Source: Thermoanaerobaculia bacterium
GTDB lineage: Bacteria > Acidobacteriota > Thermoanaerobaculia > Gp7-AA8
Length of the DNA: 5,480 bases
Direction of reading: 5' to 3'
NCBI GenBank assembly: GCA_023700825.1
Contig: JAMPYE010000327.1
Location: 1-5,480 of the forward strand
Shown: piece after piece, positions 1-4,468 of the stretch
Layout of the letters: every line of letters starts with the position of its first letter
How positions within the stretch are numbered: position 1 is the stretch's first letter
The notes under the pieces: generated by a model
Seen by the model: only the letters and a program-made list of their open reading frames with translations
Told to the model about the DNA's origin: nothing
The model's database searches: none
Made by a program: the position numbers and the translations under genes

Positions 1-174
1 GACCCCATCGGAGTTCGCGGCAAGCCTGGACAGAGCCAAGGCACCGAAGGCATCAACGAAGGAAAAGGCAACAGCAACGGCGGCGGAGCGAGCTGCCTGA
101 CATCAACCGACTCTCATTGGTTCTGGTACAAAAACCGGGGGCAGGTCAGCAGAACCTCGAGAGTCGCTCGGTAG
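1..174 (+). CDS. Possible 3' end of a plus-strand gene, truncated by the window edge
   Basis: Frame 1 is open from the left edge to a TAG at 172-174, giving 57 codons. The peptide starts DPIGVRGKPGQSQG, is rich in Gly, Asn and Ser up to about residue 29, and then has an aromatic stretch, SHWFWYKNRG. Third positions in the first 35 codons are mostly C or G, which mildly supports coding. No family is recognised; the DPIG at the edge recalls the RHS-core motif, but nothing after it does. It converges on the minus-strand cassettes and ends just outside the last recognisable attC, so it may be the chromosomal gene bounding the array or an old cassette remnant. It could also be a chance open frame. 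Confidence 0.3.
   Translation, partial: DPIGVRGKPGQSQGTEGINEGKGNSNGGGASCLTSTDSHWFWYKNRGQVSRTSRVAR
108..166. repeat. Long hairpin near the end of the array
   Basis: Two nested inverted repeats form one stem. CGACTCTC at 108-115 pairs with GAGAGTCG at 159-166. Inside it GGTTCTG at 119-125 pairs with CAGAACC at 150-156. They are separated by a 3/2 internal loop and leave a 24-nt terminal loop, so 15 base pairs in all. No T-run follows on either strand, so it does not look like an intrinsic terminator. It overlaps the end of the possible plus-strand frame. Confidence 0.55.
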
Positions 175-189
175 TTCGTTGTAGCTTGT

Positions 190-239
190 ACCCCACAGAA
201 GCGCTTGACTGAAGGGCTAAAGGTAGCGCCTAGTTAGGC
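190..239 (-). other. Short degenerate attC site of cassette 1 (array end)
   Basis: On the minus strand this begins with a perfect R'' box, GCCTAAC (239-233). L''-like GGCGCT (230-225) and L'-like AGCGC (205-201) can pair. The only R' candidate is GTGGGGT (196-190), which breaks the GTT of the consensus GTTRRRY but still pairs with R'' at most positions using wobbles. At about 50 bp it would be at the short end for attC sites and it is unlike the two 100-bp sites of this array. The R'' box is secure because it and its neighbours form an inverted repeat with the start of the same cassette; the R' side is an inference. Confidence 0.4.
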
Positions 240-923
240 CTCGGACGAGCCCATGCTCTCGATTGAGCAGGCTACATTCTCATGCGAGTGACAGCCTCCA
301 GATAGGCGCGATCTGCAAGCTCTCCGACATCCTGCCGAATTTCACCGCCTGTCTCCGTAGCGTACCGCTCGAGTTCCCGGGCGAAGCAATGAATGACGAA
401 GAAGAGTAGGTGCCGATCGGTCTGCGGAAGAGATGCGAGGCACTGAGAAGTTACGGCTAGAGTCGAGAGGGTCAGCTTGGTCGGCTCAACTTGCCTAAAA
501 AGGAAGCGCACATCCTCATTCGCGCTTGGATAGGTGAGGATGAGCGCACGACGCGTGGCGGAAAGTGCGAACATGCTGTATCTGAGGAAGAAGTCCGGTG
601 CCGCCGGCGAAGAGCGAGCCAGGTGGCCCCATTGGCTCACCTGTGCAACCGCGAACGCATCTGAAGCGTCCGGTACGCAGGCCCCTCCCTGCCAGAGGGC
701 ATCCATGACTTGTAGAGTCCAAACGAGTGACGGCCCGTCGTTCCTCTGGAACAGATCGAGGATCACCCGAGCCGCGTAGAGTGCTGGCAAGCGAAGATAC
801 TCTGCGTCTGACAGCTGGGGGTGGCGAACCTCGATCGACGGAAAGTACGAGCCGTCGGTAGCGACTGCGACCGACCCTGCGAGAATTCCAACCGGTTCTA
901 CACTCATTTCTCTCGAGGCCTAA
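196..923 (-). mobile_element. Gene cassette 1 (distal)
   Basis: The cassette begins at the cut point G|TT of the core site GTTAGGC (minus 924-918) and ends at the degenerate R' near 196-190. It carries one gene plus its attC. The cassette start GTTAGGCCTCG (924-914, minus) and the sequence at 233-243 on the plus strand are identical, giving an 11-bp inverted repeat at the two boundaries. This is what is expected of a unit that recombined as a circle. The left limit is uncertain because the R' box there is poor. Confidence 0.6.
272..907 (-). CDS. Cassette-encoded hypothetical protein, 211 aa
   Basis: This is the single gene of cassette 1, reading ATG (907-905) to TAG (274-272). The start lies only 16 bp inside the cassette boundary, typical of cassettes with almost no 5' untranslated region. 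A purine-rich GAGAGAA directly precedes ATG, but its spacing is too short for a classical ribosome binding site, so initiation may rely on readthrough from upstream or on the first codons. No signal peptide or membrane span is evident. The protein looks soluble and largely helical, with amphipathic stretches at about residues 39-75 (Leu/Ala/Trp rich), 106-125 and 160-185, and a charged C-terminal helix around 190-208. I recognise no family. Unknown products are the norm for chromosomal integron cassettes. Codon use is more relaxed than in the gene at 4469. Transcription presumably comes from a promoter upstream of the array. Confidence 0.8.
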   Translation of the reverse strand: MSVEPVGILAGSVAVATDGSYFPSIEVRHPQLSDAEYLRLPALYAARVILDLFQRNDGPSLVWTLQVMDALWQGGACVPDASDAFAVAQVSQWGHLARSSPAAPDFFLRYSMFALSATRRALILTYPSANEDVRFLFRQVEPTKLTLSTLAVTSQCLASLPQTDRHLLFFVIHCFARELERYATETGGEIRQDVGELADRAYLEAVTRMRM

Positions 924-1019
924 CGTCTGCCGCTCAGCCGGCCCGGCGCGCCTCGCTGATGATACAACCTACAGACACCGTGACGCGCGCCGGGATCGGC
1001 TGCAGCGGCCATGTTAGAC
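918..1019 (-). other. attC recombination site of cassette 2
   Basis: On the minus strand the site runs from R'' GTCTAAC (1019-1013) to R' GTTAGGC (924-918), 102 bp; both fit the RYYYAAC/GTTRRRY consensus. Between them GCCGCT pairs with AGCGGC, AGCCG with CGGCT, and CCCGGCGCGC with GCGCGCCGGG. The arms are offset by small unpaired bases (GC versus G, AT versus C), as in the extrahelical-base pattern of known attC sites. The tip is an unpaired stretch around GGTTGTATCATC. The cut point lies between G924 and T923. It is closely similar to the site at 1707-1807, so both belong to one array-specific attC type. Confidence 0.93.
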
Positions 1020-1712
1020 CGCCCTTCCGGCATAGTTCAGCTCGCTCTGGAAGCGGTTGCTCAACTCGTTCTGCCGGCCAAGCCGCCCCGCAACCCAGAG
1101 GTACTCTCGTTTCATAGAGGGCTGAACTGCTTTCCACTCTCGCGCCGAGAGACTGGCAAACATCTCTTGGAGCTGCTGCCAGAGCTGCTCGTAGCTCTCA
1201 GCTGCACGTTTATGGCCACCCGCCCGCTCCCAGGCGTATCCGTGAAATAGCACTGCAACTGGATCTGCGTTTTCCGCGAGAAAGGCCGGTTCACGAAGCT
1301 TCTCTAGCCAGGCGAAACCGTGCTGCTCCATTGCTCTCTGGACTTGGACGAGGGAGGCGGCGAGCTGTACACGCGATTTGCACGGGTATCCGCCGTGGTG
1401 TTTGTACACGCCCGCAGGTGTCAGGTACGGCCCGCAAAGGAACCCAGCCTGATTCGGCTGCACTTCCTCTCCGAAGAGTTCCTTGATCAGCTCGATCATG
1501 TCGAGCGGATCGAAGCCGACTAGCACCCGAAAACGCTCGAACCCTCTCAAGGGATCCAGGCTGAACAGAAACAGTCCGTCCTCGCTCTGACGGCTGAAGT
1601 CTCCACGTGCAGCGAGTGACCAGCCGTGTGAAGTGAAGAACTCCGTAAGCGTCGTTTCGGCGATCGAGTAGAAGTTGGCGGCGATCACGCGACTTAATCC
1701 TAGGCGGTCTAA
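924..1712 (-). mobile_element. Gene cassette 2 (middle)
   Basis: The unit is 789 bp, bounded by the G|TT cut points of the two flanking attC sites. It begins TTAGACCGCC and its attC begins GGCGGTCTAAC, so 11 bp at 1703-1713 and 1013-1023 are inverted copies. This agrees with a formerly circular unit in which these ends met. It holds one minus-strand gene whose stop codon lies inside the R'' box, leaving no spare sequence between gene and attC. Confidence 0.88.
1014..1688 (-). CDS. Cassette-encoded hypothetical protein, 224 aa, GTG start
   Basis: This is the single gene of cassette 2. The frame stays open upstream to an ATG at 1742, but that ATG lies in the neighbouring cassette's attC and would add codons from another mobile unit. 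GTG at 1688-1686 is the first start inside this cassette that has a ribosome binding site, AGGA, ending 9 nt upstream. The stop TAA (1016-1014) is embedded in the R'' box GTCTAAC. The product looks soluble. Residues 7-60 alternate short hydrophobic strands with a charged turn (SRQSEDG), 61-73 form an amphipathic helix, 83-104 are Gly/Tyr/Cys-rich (GPYLTPAGVYKHHGG), and 143-170 resemble a single TPR-like helical hairpin (GYAWERAGGHKRAAESYEQL). The overall order recalls small DUF4304-like proteins, but this is an impression and no function is assigned. Confidence 0.8.
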   Translation of the reverse strand: MIAANFYSIAETTLTEFFTSHGWSLAARGDFSRQSEDGLFLFSLDPLRGFERFRVLVGFDPLDMIELIKELFGEEVQPNQAGFLCGPYLTPAGVYKHHGGYPCKSRVQLAASLVQVQRAMEQHGFAWLEKLREPAFLAENADPVAVLFHGYAWERAGGHKRAAESYEQLWQQLQEMFASLSAREWKAVQPSMKREYLWVAGRLGRQNELSNRFQSELNYAGRAV

Positions 1713-1807
1713 CGCACGGAGCTCAGCCGGCCCGGCGCGCATCGATGATGATACAACCTACGGACACCGTGATGCGCGACGGGATCGGCTGCAGCGACCT
1801 GTTAGGT
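1707..1807 (-). other. attC recombination site of cassette 3
   Basis: On the minus strand the site runs from R'' ACCTAAC (1807-1801) to R' GTTAGAC (1713-1707), 101 bp. Internal pairing includes AGCCG with CGGCT, CCCG with CGGG, and CGCGCATC with GATGCGCG, with one mismatch between the last two. The central part is almost the same as in the site at 918-1019, with substitutions partly compensated in the stem (GCGCATC opposite GATGCGC). The tip again contains GGTTGTATCATC. The cut point lies between G1713 and T1712. Confidence 0.93.
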
Positions 1808-2429
1808 GGGCTGATCCTGCCGCGCGTAGGCAAAGTAGTGAAGTGGCCCGATGAAGAACGGCAGCGCGAGGATGCCAAGACCCCATGCGACCTTTCGCGC
1901 TGGCGTTGCCCGCGTGCGCGAGAGGAAATACAGGCAAACGACCCAAGTGCTCCAGATGAAGACTGAGTTGATCGTTGACATGACCAGATAGGTTTCCGTC
2001 AAAACTGGATGACGCTGACCCAGCAAGCTGATCGTCCAACCAAAATCGACGAAGAACGCAAGTGGACATGTGATCGGCACCCAATCCGCGGGCCGACGAA
2101 GCACTTCTTTCCGCGGCGCGCTGGCCAATTGTGGAGCGACTCGCACGTGGAAGTACGGAATGCTCACCGGCCCAAACAGCAGGAACTTTACTAACCACTC
2201 GTTCGCACCCTGGAAGCCCACCGCGACCATTCGAGAATACTGAAATACTGAGTACAGGGCTGTGAAGGCGAACATGAAGGCCAGAGACACGCTGAAGAGA
2301 ATCATGGCGGGCGGGTAGCCCCAGTTTCCCAAGAGGACCCAGACCAGCGACGAGACGTAGCATGCGAAAGCTACCAGGTAGAGTAGTACGCCGATTCCAA
2401 CCAGCCTGAGTCGCACCTAGCCCACCTAA
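1713..2429 (-). mobile_element. Gene cassette 3 (first in the array, next to attI)
   Basis: The unit is 717 bp, from the cut point in GTTAGGT (minus 2430-2424) to G1713 of its own attC. Its boundaries show a 12-bp perfect inverted repeat: AGCCCACCTAAC at 2419-2430 and GTTAGGTGGGCT at 1801-1812. It contains one gene, which starts 13 bp inside the boundary and stops inside the attC R'' box. As the unit closest to the integrase side it should be the most recently inserted and the best expressed from a promoter next to attI. Confidence 0.87.
1802..2416 (-). CDS. Cassette-encoded six-helix membrane protein, 204 aa, GTG start
   Basis: This is the single gene of cassette 3. The GTG start (2416-2414) follows AGGTGGG by about 4 nt, and that ribosome binding site is partly supplied by the integration core site GTTAGGT itself. 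The stop TAA (1804-1802) lies in the R'' box ACCTAAC. Hydrophobic segments at about residues 5-29, 36-58, 73-90, 113-132, 141-165 and 176-197 suggest six transmembrane helices in the inner membrane. A positively charged loop lies at 101-109 (PRKEVLRRP) and another at 167-175. The last helix, WGLGILALPFFIGPLHYFAY, resembles the W-x-LPF-GP-Y pattern of PLDc_N-type membrane segments, but the rest does not identify a family. Function is unknown; a small integral membrane protein is the safe call. Confidence 0.83.
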   Translation of the reverse strand: MRLRLVGIGVLLYLVAFACYVSSLVWVLLGNWGYPPAMILFSVSLAFMFAFTALYSVFQYSRMVAVGFQGANEWLVKFLLFGPVSIPYFHVRVAPQLASAPRKEVLRRPADWVPITCPLAFFVDFGWTISLLGQRHPVLTETYLVMSTINSVFIWSTWVVCLYFLSRTRATPARKVAWGLGILALPFFIGPLHYFAYARQDQPT

Positions 2430-2500
2430 CTAGTATTTCGGTCCCCTAAATCTCGGGTCCGAAACTTGCCTCGCTGCAAACTATCACACGCCGATCTCCC
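2424..2500 (-). other. Probable attI site (core site at 2424-2430)
   Basis: The core GTTAGGT (minus, 2430-2424) is the entry junction of the first cassette. No second box of the GTTRRRY type follows within 150 bp on the plus strand, so this is not an attC of a further cassette. That leaves the integron's own attI, whose remaining binding site should lie just to the right. Its outer limit cannot be seen; 2500 is nominal. The placement lies downstream of the 3' end of intI, as in integrons with an inverted integrase gene. Confidence 0.6.
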
Positions 2501-2844
2501 CGCCGCAAGCTCCGCCGACCCTTGAAGTTGCGGCCTTACGCGCGGGTAATCCTCCGCTGCGATAGGTCGCGGAGCGCCGCAACCTATCGACGGTGCGGAG
2601 CGGTTCGTTCCGGCCGTGGACGTGATGGGTTGCGCTGAGCGACGACTTTGCCGCTCGGGCTGTGTCAGCACAAACCGCTTCGAAAGAACGGCTTGGGTCG
2701 GCCCCGTGCGCCTCGTCGCGGATGTGATCGTCGGCCCTCCCTGCAACCTATCGCGGAGGCAACGATGGGTGTGCGCTCGCACTCACCGCACCCCCGTCTC
2801 GCATGATCGACGCGTGGAGTGAACCGACTGACAGAAGAGACGAA
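2431..2844. other. Gene-free region between array and intI repeat, with short repeats
   Basis: No convincing gene is seen; the open frames here have compositions without coding character. GCAACCTATCG occurs twice in direct orientation, at 2579-2589 and 2743-2753. A near-complete inverted copy, CGATAGGT, at 2560-2567 can form an 8-bp stem with 2582-2589. A looser echo follows both direct copies (GATGGGT near 2630 and 2764). These may be accessory integrase-binding repeats upstream of attI or relics of old recombination sites; neither is shown. Confidence 0.4.
2480..2508 (-). promoter_or_regulatory. Candidate cassette promoter Pc
   Basis: The minus strand shows TTGCGG (2508-2503), a 17-bp spacer, then GATAGT (2485-2480), preceded by TG one base upstream (extended -10, TGTGATAGT). 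Predicted transcription would start near 2473 and run through the attI core into cassette 3. Position and direction are those of an integron cassette promoter. The -35 box matches at only three positions, so the call is tentative. Confidence 0.35.
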
Positions 2845-3005
2845 CGAGCTGGCCGGCTGGACGCCGGAGGATCAGCTCGCTGGAGGCCAGAGCTGCTTCC
2901 TGCCAGCCGATGACCGACGCAGCGGATGTGGCCCTTGAAGTCACCGACCGCACGCGGGACGCGTGCGGTCCTGCCGGCGAGACGCCGGCGCTACGAAGAG
3001 GGGGC
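2845..3005 (+). repeat. Dispersed palindromic repeat, copy 1 (left of intI)
   Basis: This matches the segment around 4145-4300 in the same orientation, with mismatches and small gaps. The best conserved part holds two tandem hairpins. In the first, ACCGCACGCG and CGCGTGCGGT flank GGA (2947-2969); in the second, GCCGGCG and CGCCGGC flank AGA (2973-2989), followed by GCTACGA. Upstream, both copies share GAGGCC, GCCGATGACCG and related GC-rich blocks. The style is that of REP/BIME-like intergenic repeats found many times in some GC-rich genomes. It begins about 25 bp beyond the intI stop and could damp transcription from intI into the array, although no T-run is present. Confidence 0.8.
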
Positions 3006-3030
3006 GACGCACTGCGGCGGTCCCCGACGC

Positions 3031-4020
3031 TCAGAGGCGGTCGGCCGGGCTGATCACTCCGCGCCCGCCCGCGCGATTCAGCACGTGCGTGTAGATCATC
3101 GTCGTCGCCACGTCCTTGTGCCCGAGCAACTCTTGCACCGTGCGGATGTCGTAGCCTCCCTCGAGCAGATGCGTCGCGAAGCAATGGCGCAGCGTGTGAC
3201 AGTTCACGCGCTTGTCGACGATACCAGCCGCGCGCGCCGCCTCGCCGACCGCCCGCTGTGCCACCGAGGCGTCGATGTGGTGCCGCCGCCTCTCGCCCGA
3301 GCGTGGATCCTCCGAGAGGCTCCGCGCCGGAAAAACGTACTGCCATTTCCACTCCGCCGAGGCCTGCGGAAACTTCCGCTCCAGTGCGTGCGGCATCCAG
3401 ACCCGCCCGTAACCGGCACCAAGATCTTGCTCGTGCAGGTTTCGGACGCGCACCAGCTGCCGCTCGAGCGCCACCTTCACCGAGCCCGGAAGCATCGTGT
3501 GCCGGTCCTTCCCCCCTTTTCCCTCGCGCACGAGGATCTCGTTCCGCGCGAAGTCGACGTCGTGCACGCGCAGGCGAACGCATTCCATCACCCGCATCCC
3601 GCTGCCGTAGAGCAGCGTGCAGAGCAGGTGCGCGGTTCCCTCGATCCGCTCGAGCAACGCACGCACTTCCTCCAACGACAATACGTCCGGGAGCCGGCGC
3701 CCGCGTTTCGCGCGGACCAGGTCACCAATCCAGCCGACCTCTTCGCAGAGCACGTGCTTGTAGAGAAACAGGATCGCGCTCAGCGCCTGCGACTGCGTCG
3801 ACGCCGCCACGTCATCTTCGACCGCCAGATGCGTGAGGAACGCGTTGATCTCCTCGGCGCCCATCGACGACGGATGCCGCTTCCCGTGAAAGAAGATGTA
3901 GCGCTTGATCCACGAGACGTACGCCTCCTCGGTGCGGATGCTGTATTGGCGCACGCGAATCGCGTGGCGGACCCGGTCGAGCAGCTTTGGCGGGTTGGGC
4001 GCGAGGGCGGCTTCACTCAT
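3031..4020 (-). CDS. intI: Integron integrase (IntI), site-specific tyrosine recombinase, 329 aa
   Basis: This enzyme inserts and excises gene cassettes by recombining attI with folded single-stranded attC sites. Residues 10-95 form the N-terminal DNA-binding domain with IntI hallmarks (YSIRTEEAYVSWIKR, FHGKRHP, FLTHLAV, ASTQSQALSA). The catalytic set is complete: R143 (GSGMRVME), K171 (GKGGKDR), H275 and R278 (HTLRHCFATHLLE), H301 (LLGHKDVATT) and nucleophile Y310 (MIYTHVL). The extra segment unique to IntI, absent from XerC/D, is present at about 211-248 (ALERKFPQA, EWKWQYVFPA, DPRSG, RRHH). Length is normal for the family and no frame break is seen, so it should be active. The ATG (4020-4018) directly follows a palindrome holding the likely ribosome binding site GAGGG. 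Unusually, the gene lies on the same strand as the cassettes and points towards them. Confidence 0.97.
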   Translation of the reverse strand: MSEAALAPNPPKLLDRVRHAIRVRQYSIRTEEAYVSWIKRYIFFHGKRHPSSMGAEEINAFLTHLAVEDDVAASTQSQALSAILFLYKHVLCEEVGWIGDLVRAKRGRRLPDVLSLEEVRALLERIEGTAHLLCTLLYGSGMRVMECVRLRVHDVDFARNEILVREGKGGKDRHTMLPGSVKVALERQLVRVRNLHEQDLGAGYGRVWMPHALERKFPQASAEWKWQYVFPARSLSEDPRSGERRRHHIDASVAQRAVGEAARAAGIVDKRVNCHTLRHCFATHLLEGGYDIRTVQELLGHKDVATTMIYTHVLNRAGGRGVISPADRL

Positions 4021-4041
4021 GAACCGAGGTTCCCTCGGTTC
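4021..4041. promoter_or_regulatory. Perfect palindrome covering the intI ribosome binding site
   Basis: GAACCGAGG and CCTCGGTTC flank a 3-nt loop, and the structure abuts the intI ATG. In the mRNA the 9-bp stem would bury the only Shine-Dalgarno-like sequence, GAGGG, pairing it with CCTC. As DNA it contains GAAC-CGAG-GTTC (4021-4032), which fits the GAAC-N4-GTTC core of the Gram-positive-type LexA box. It may act as an RNA switch, an operator, or both; only the symmetry is directly seen. Confidence 0.6.
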
Positions 4042-4068
4042 GCGGGCGATGTCAAAGTTTCTACTATA
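4027..4068 (-). promoter_or_regulatory. Candidate intI promoter elements
   Basis: Two readings exist on the minus strand. A perfect -35 box, TTGACA (4055-4050), is followed after 17 bp by a weak -10, GAACCT (4032-4027), lying inside the palindrome; this would give an almost leaderless transcript. Alternatively TATAGT (4068-4063) is a fair -10 without a visible -35, giving a leader of about 35 nt that contains the hairpin. The sequence alone does not decide between them. Confidence 0.3.
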
Positions 4069-4115
4069 GGTAGAGTGAGAGGTGGCGGCGGTAGCGAAGG
4101 GGAAGCGTTCGATTC

Positions 4116-4122
4116 GTTAGGC
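4116..4122 (+). other. Isolated GTTAGGC core site upstream of intI
   Basis: A perfect GTTRRRY box sits 95 bp upstream of the intI start codon, on the strand divergent from intI. This is where attI lies in canonical integrons. It is followed by GGAGCGGG and then the repeat copy at 4145; no partner R'' box or cassette is seen to its right. It may be a second or ancestral attI, or a chance seven-base match. Confidence 0.3.
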
Positions 4123-4144
4123 GGAGCGGGAGGACCGGGGAGGG

Positions 4145-4300
4145 GAACCGGCCGGCCAGAGGCCAGCGCTTCGTGAGAGGCCGGCGCTCCTTCTTTCCGG
4201 CCGATGACCGGCGCTGAGAGAACGATGGGCGCGATCGGTGACCGCACGCGGGACGCGTGCGGTCTTGCCGGCGGGACGCCGGCGCTACGAGGGGGCTGCG
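4145..4300 (+). repeat. Dispersed palindromic repeat, copy 2 (right of intI)
   Basis: This is the second copy of the repeat at 2845-3005, in direct orientation. Hairpin one has ACCGCACGCG and CGCGTGCGGT around GGA (4241-4263); hairpin two has GCCGGCG and CGCCGGC around GGA (4267-4283), followed by GCTACGA. The left part also holds an internal tandem (GAGGCCAGCGCT then GAGGCCGGCGCT, 4159-4188). Together with copy 1 it brackets intI and its leader. Confidence 0.8.
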
Positions 4301-4382
4301 GGGCGGCACGGCATACGGGAGCCGCGTCACCCTCGGCTGTGATATCAGTTCTCCGCGCCGGTCGGCGAAGTAGACTACCGTC

Positions 4383-4432
4383 GGCCGGGACACGCGCGGG
4401 GCGCTCGTGGTGCAGTGCCACGACGCCCGGCC
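4383..4432. repeat. Hairpin upstream of the aminotransferase gene
   Basis: GGCCGGG (4383-4389) pairs with CCCGGCC (4426-4432). Inside, CGTGG (4406-4410) pairs with CCACG (4418-4422) around a 7-nt loop. It lies 36 bp before the start codon at 4469. No T-run follows, so it is not an obvious terminator. The region 4301-4468 otherwise shows no gene and no convincing promoter. Confidence 0.4.
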
Positions 4433-4468
4433 GCGCCGGACGCTCACTCCCCGCTTCACGGAGCCTCG

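Noticed and set aside
1..60. RHS-core protein end (DPIG motif)
   Set aside because: Only four residues at the window edge fit; the rest lacks the usual continuation, so no RHS call is made.
190..240. Group IIC-attC intron boundary at the decayed attC
   Set aside because: No domain V-like hairpin, intron 5' consensus or reverse transcriptase frame is visible.
1014..1742. Longer 242-aa version of the cassette 2 gene starting at ATG 1742
   Set aside because: The extra 18 codons lie in the attC of cassette 3 and across the cassette boundary at 1712/1713, so they are not part of this mobile gene. A GTG with a ribosome binding site lies at 1688.
1758..2363. 201-aa minus-strand frame overlapping the membrane protein gene
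   Set aside because: It runs through the attC at 1707-1807 and has no start signal near the cassette boundary. The overlapping frame has six clear hydrophobic helices and ends exactly in the R'' box.
2426..2782. 118-aa minus-strand open frame between array and intI
   Set aside because: Composition is Arg/Ser/Thr/Pro-rich with no hydrophobic core, and it overlaps the attI core and the short repeats. It reads like noncoding GC-rich DNA.
2947..2989. Rho-independent terminator after intI
   Set aside because: Strong GC hairpins are present but no T-run follows on the minus strand, and the same structure is a repeat also found upstream of intI.
4021..4140. Proteobacterial LexA box (CTGT-N8-ACAG) at the intI promoter
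   Set aside because: No such motif is seen in the intI leader; only the different GAAC-N4-GTTC type match inside the palindrome.
2926..4176. 416-aa plus-strand open frame, and 2783-3583 minus frame, across intI
   Set aside because: Both are shadows of the high-GC integrase gene, whose motifs and catalytic residues are unambiguous.
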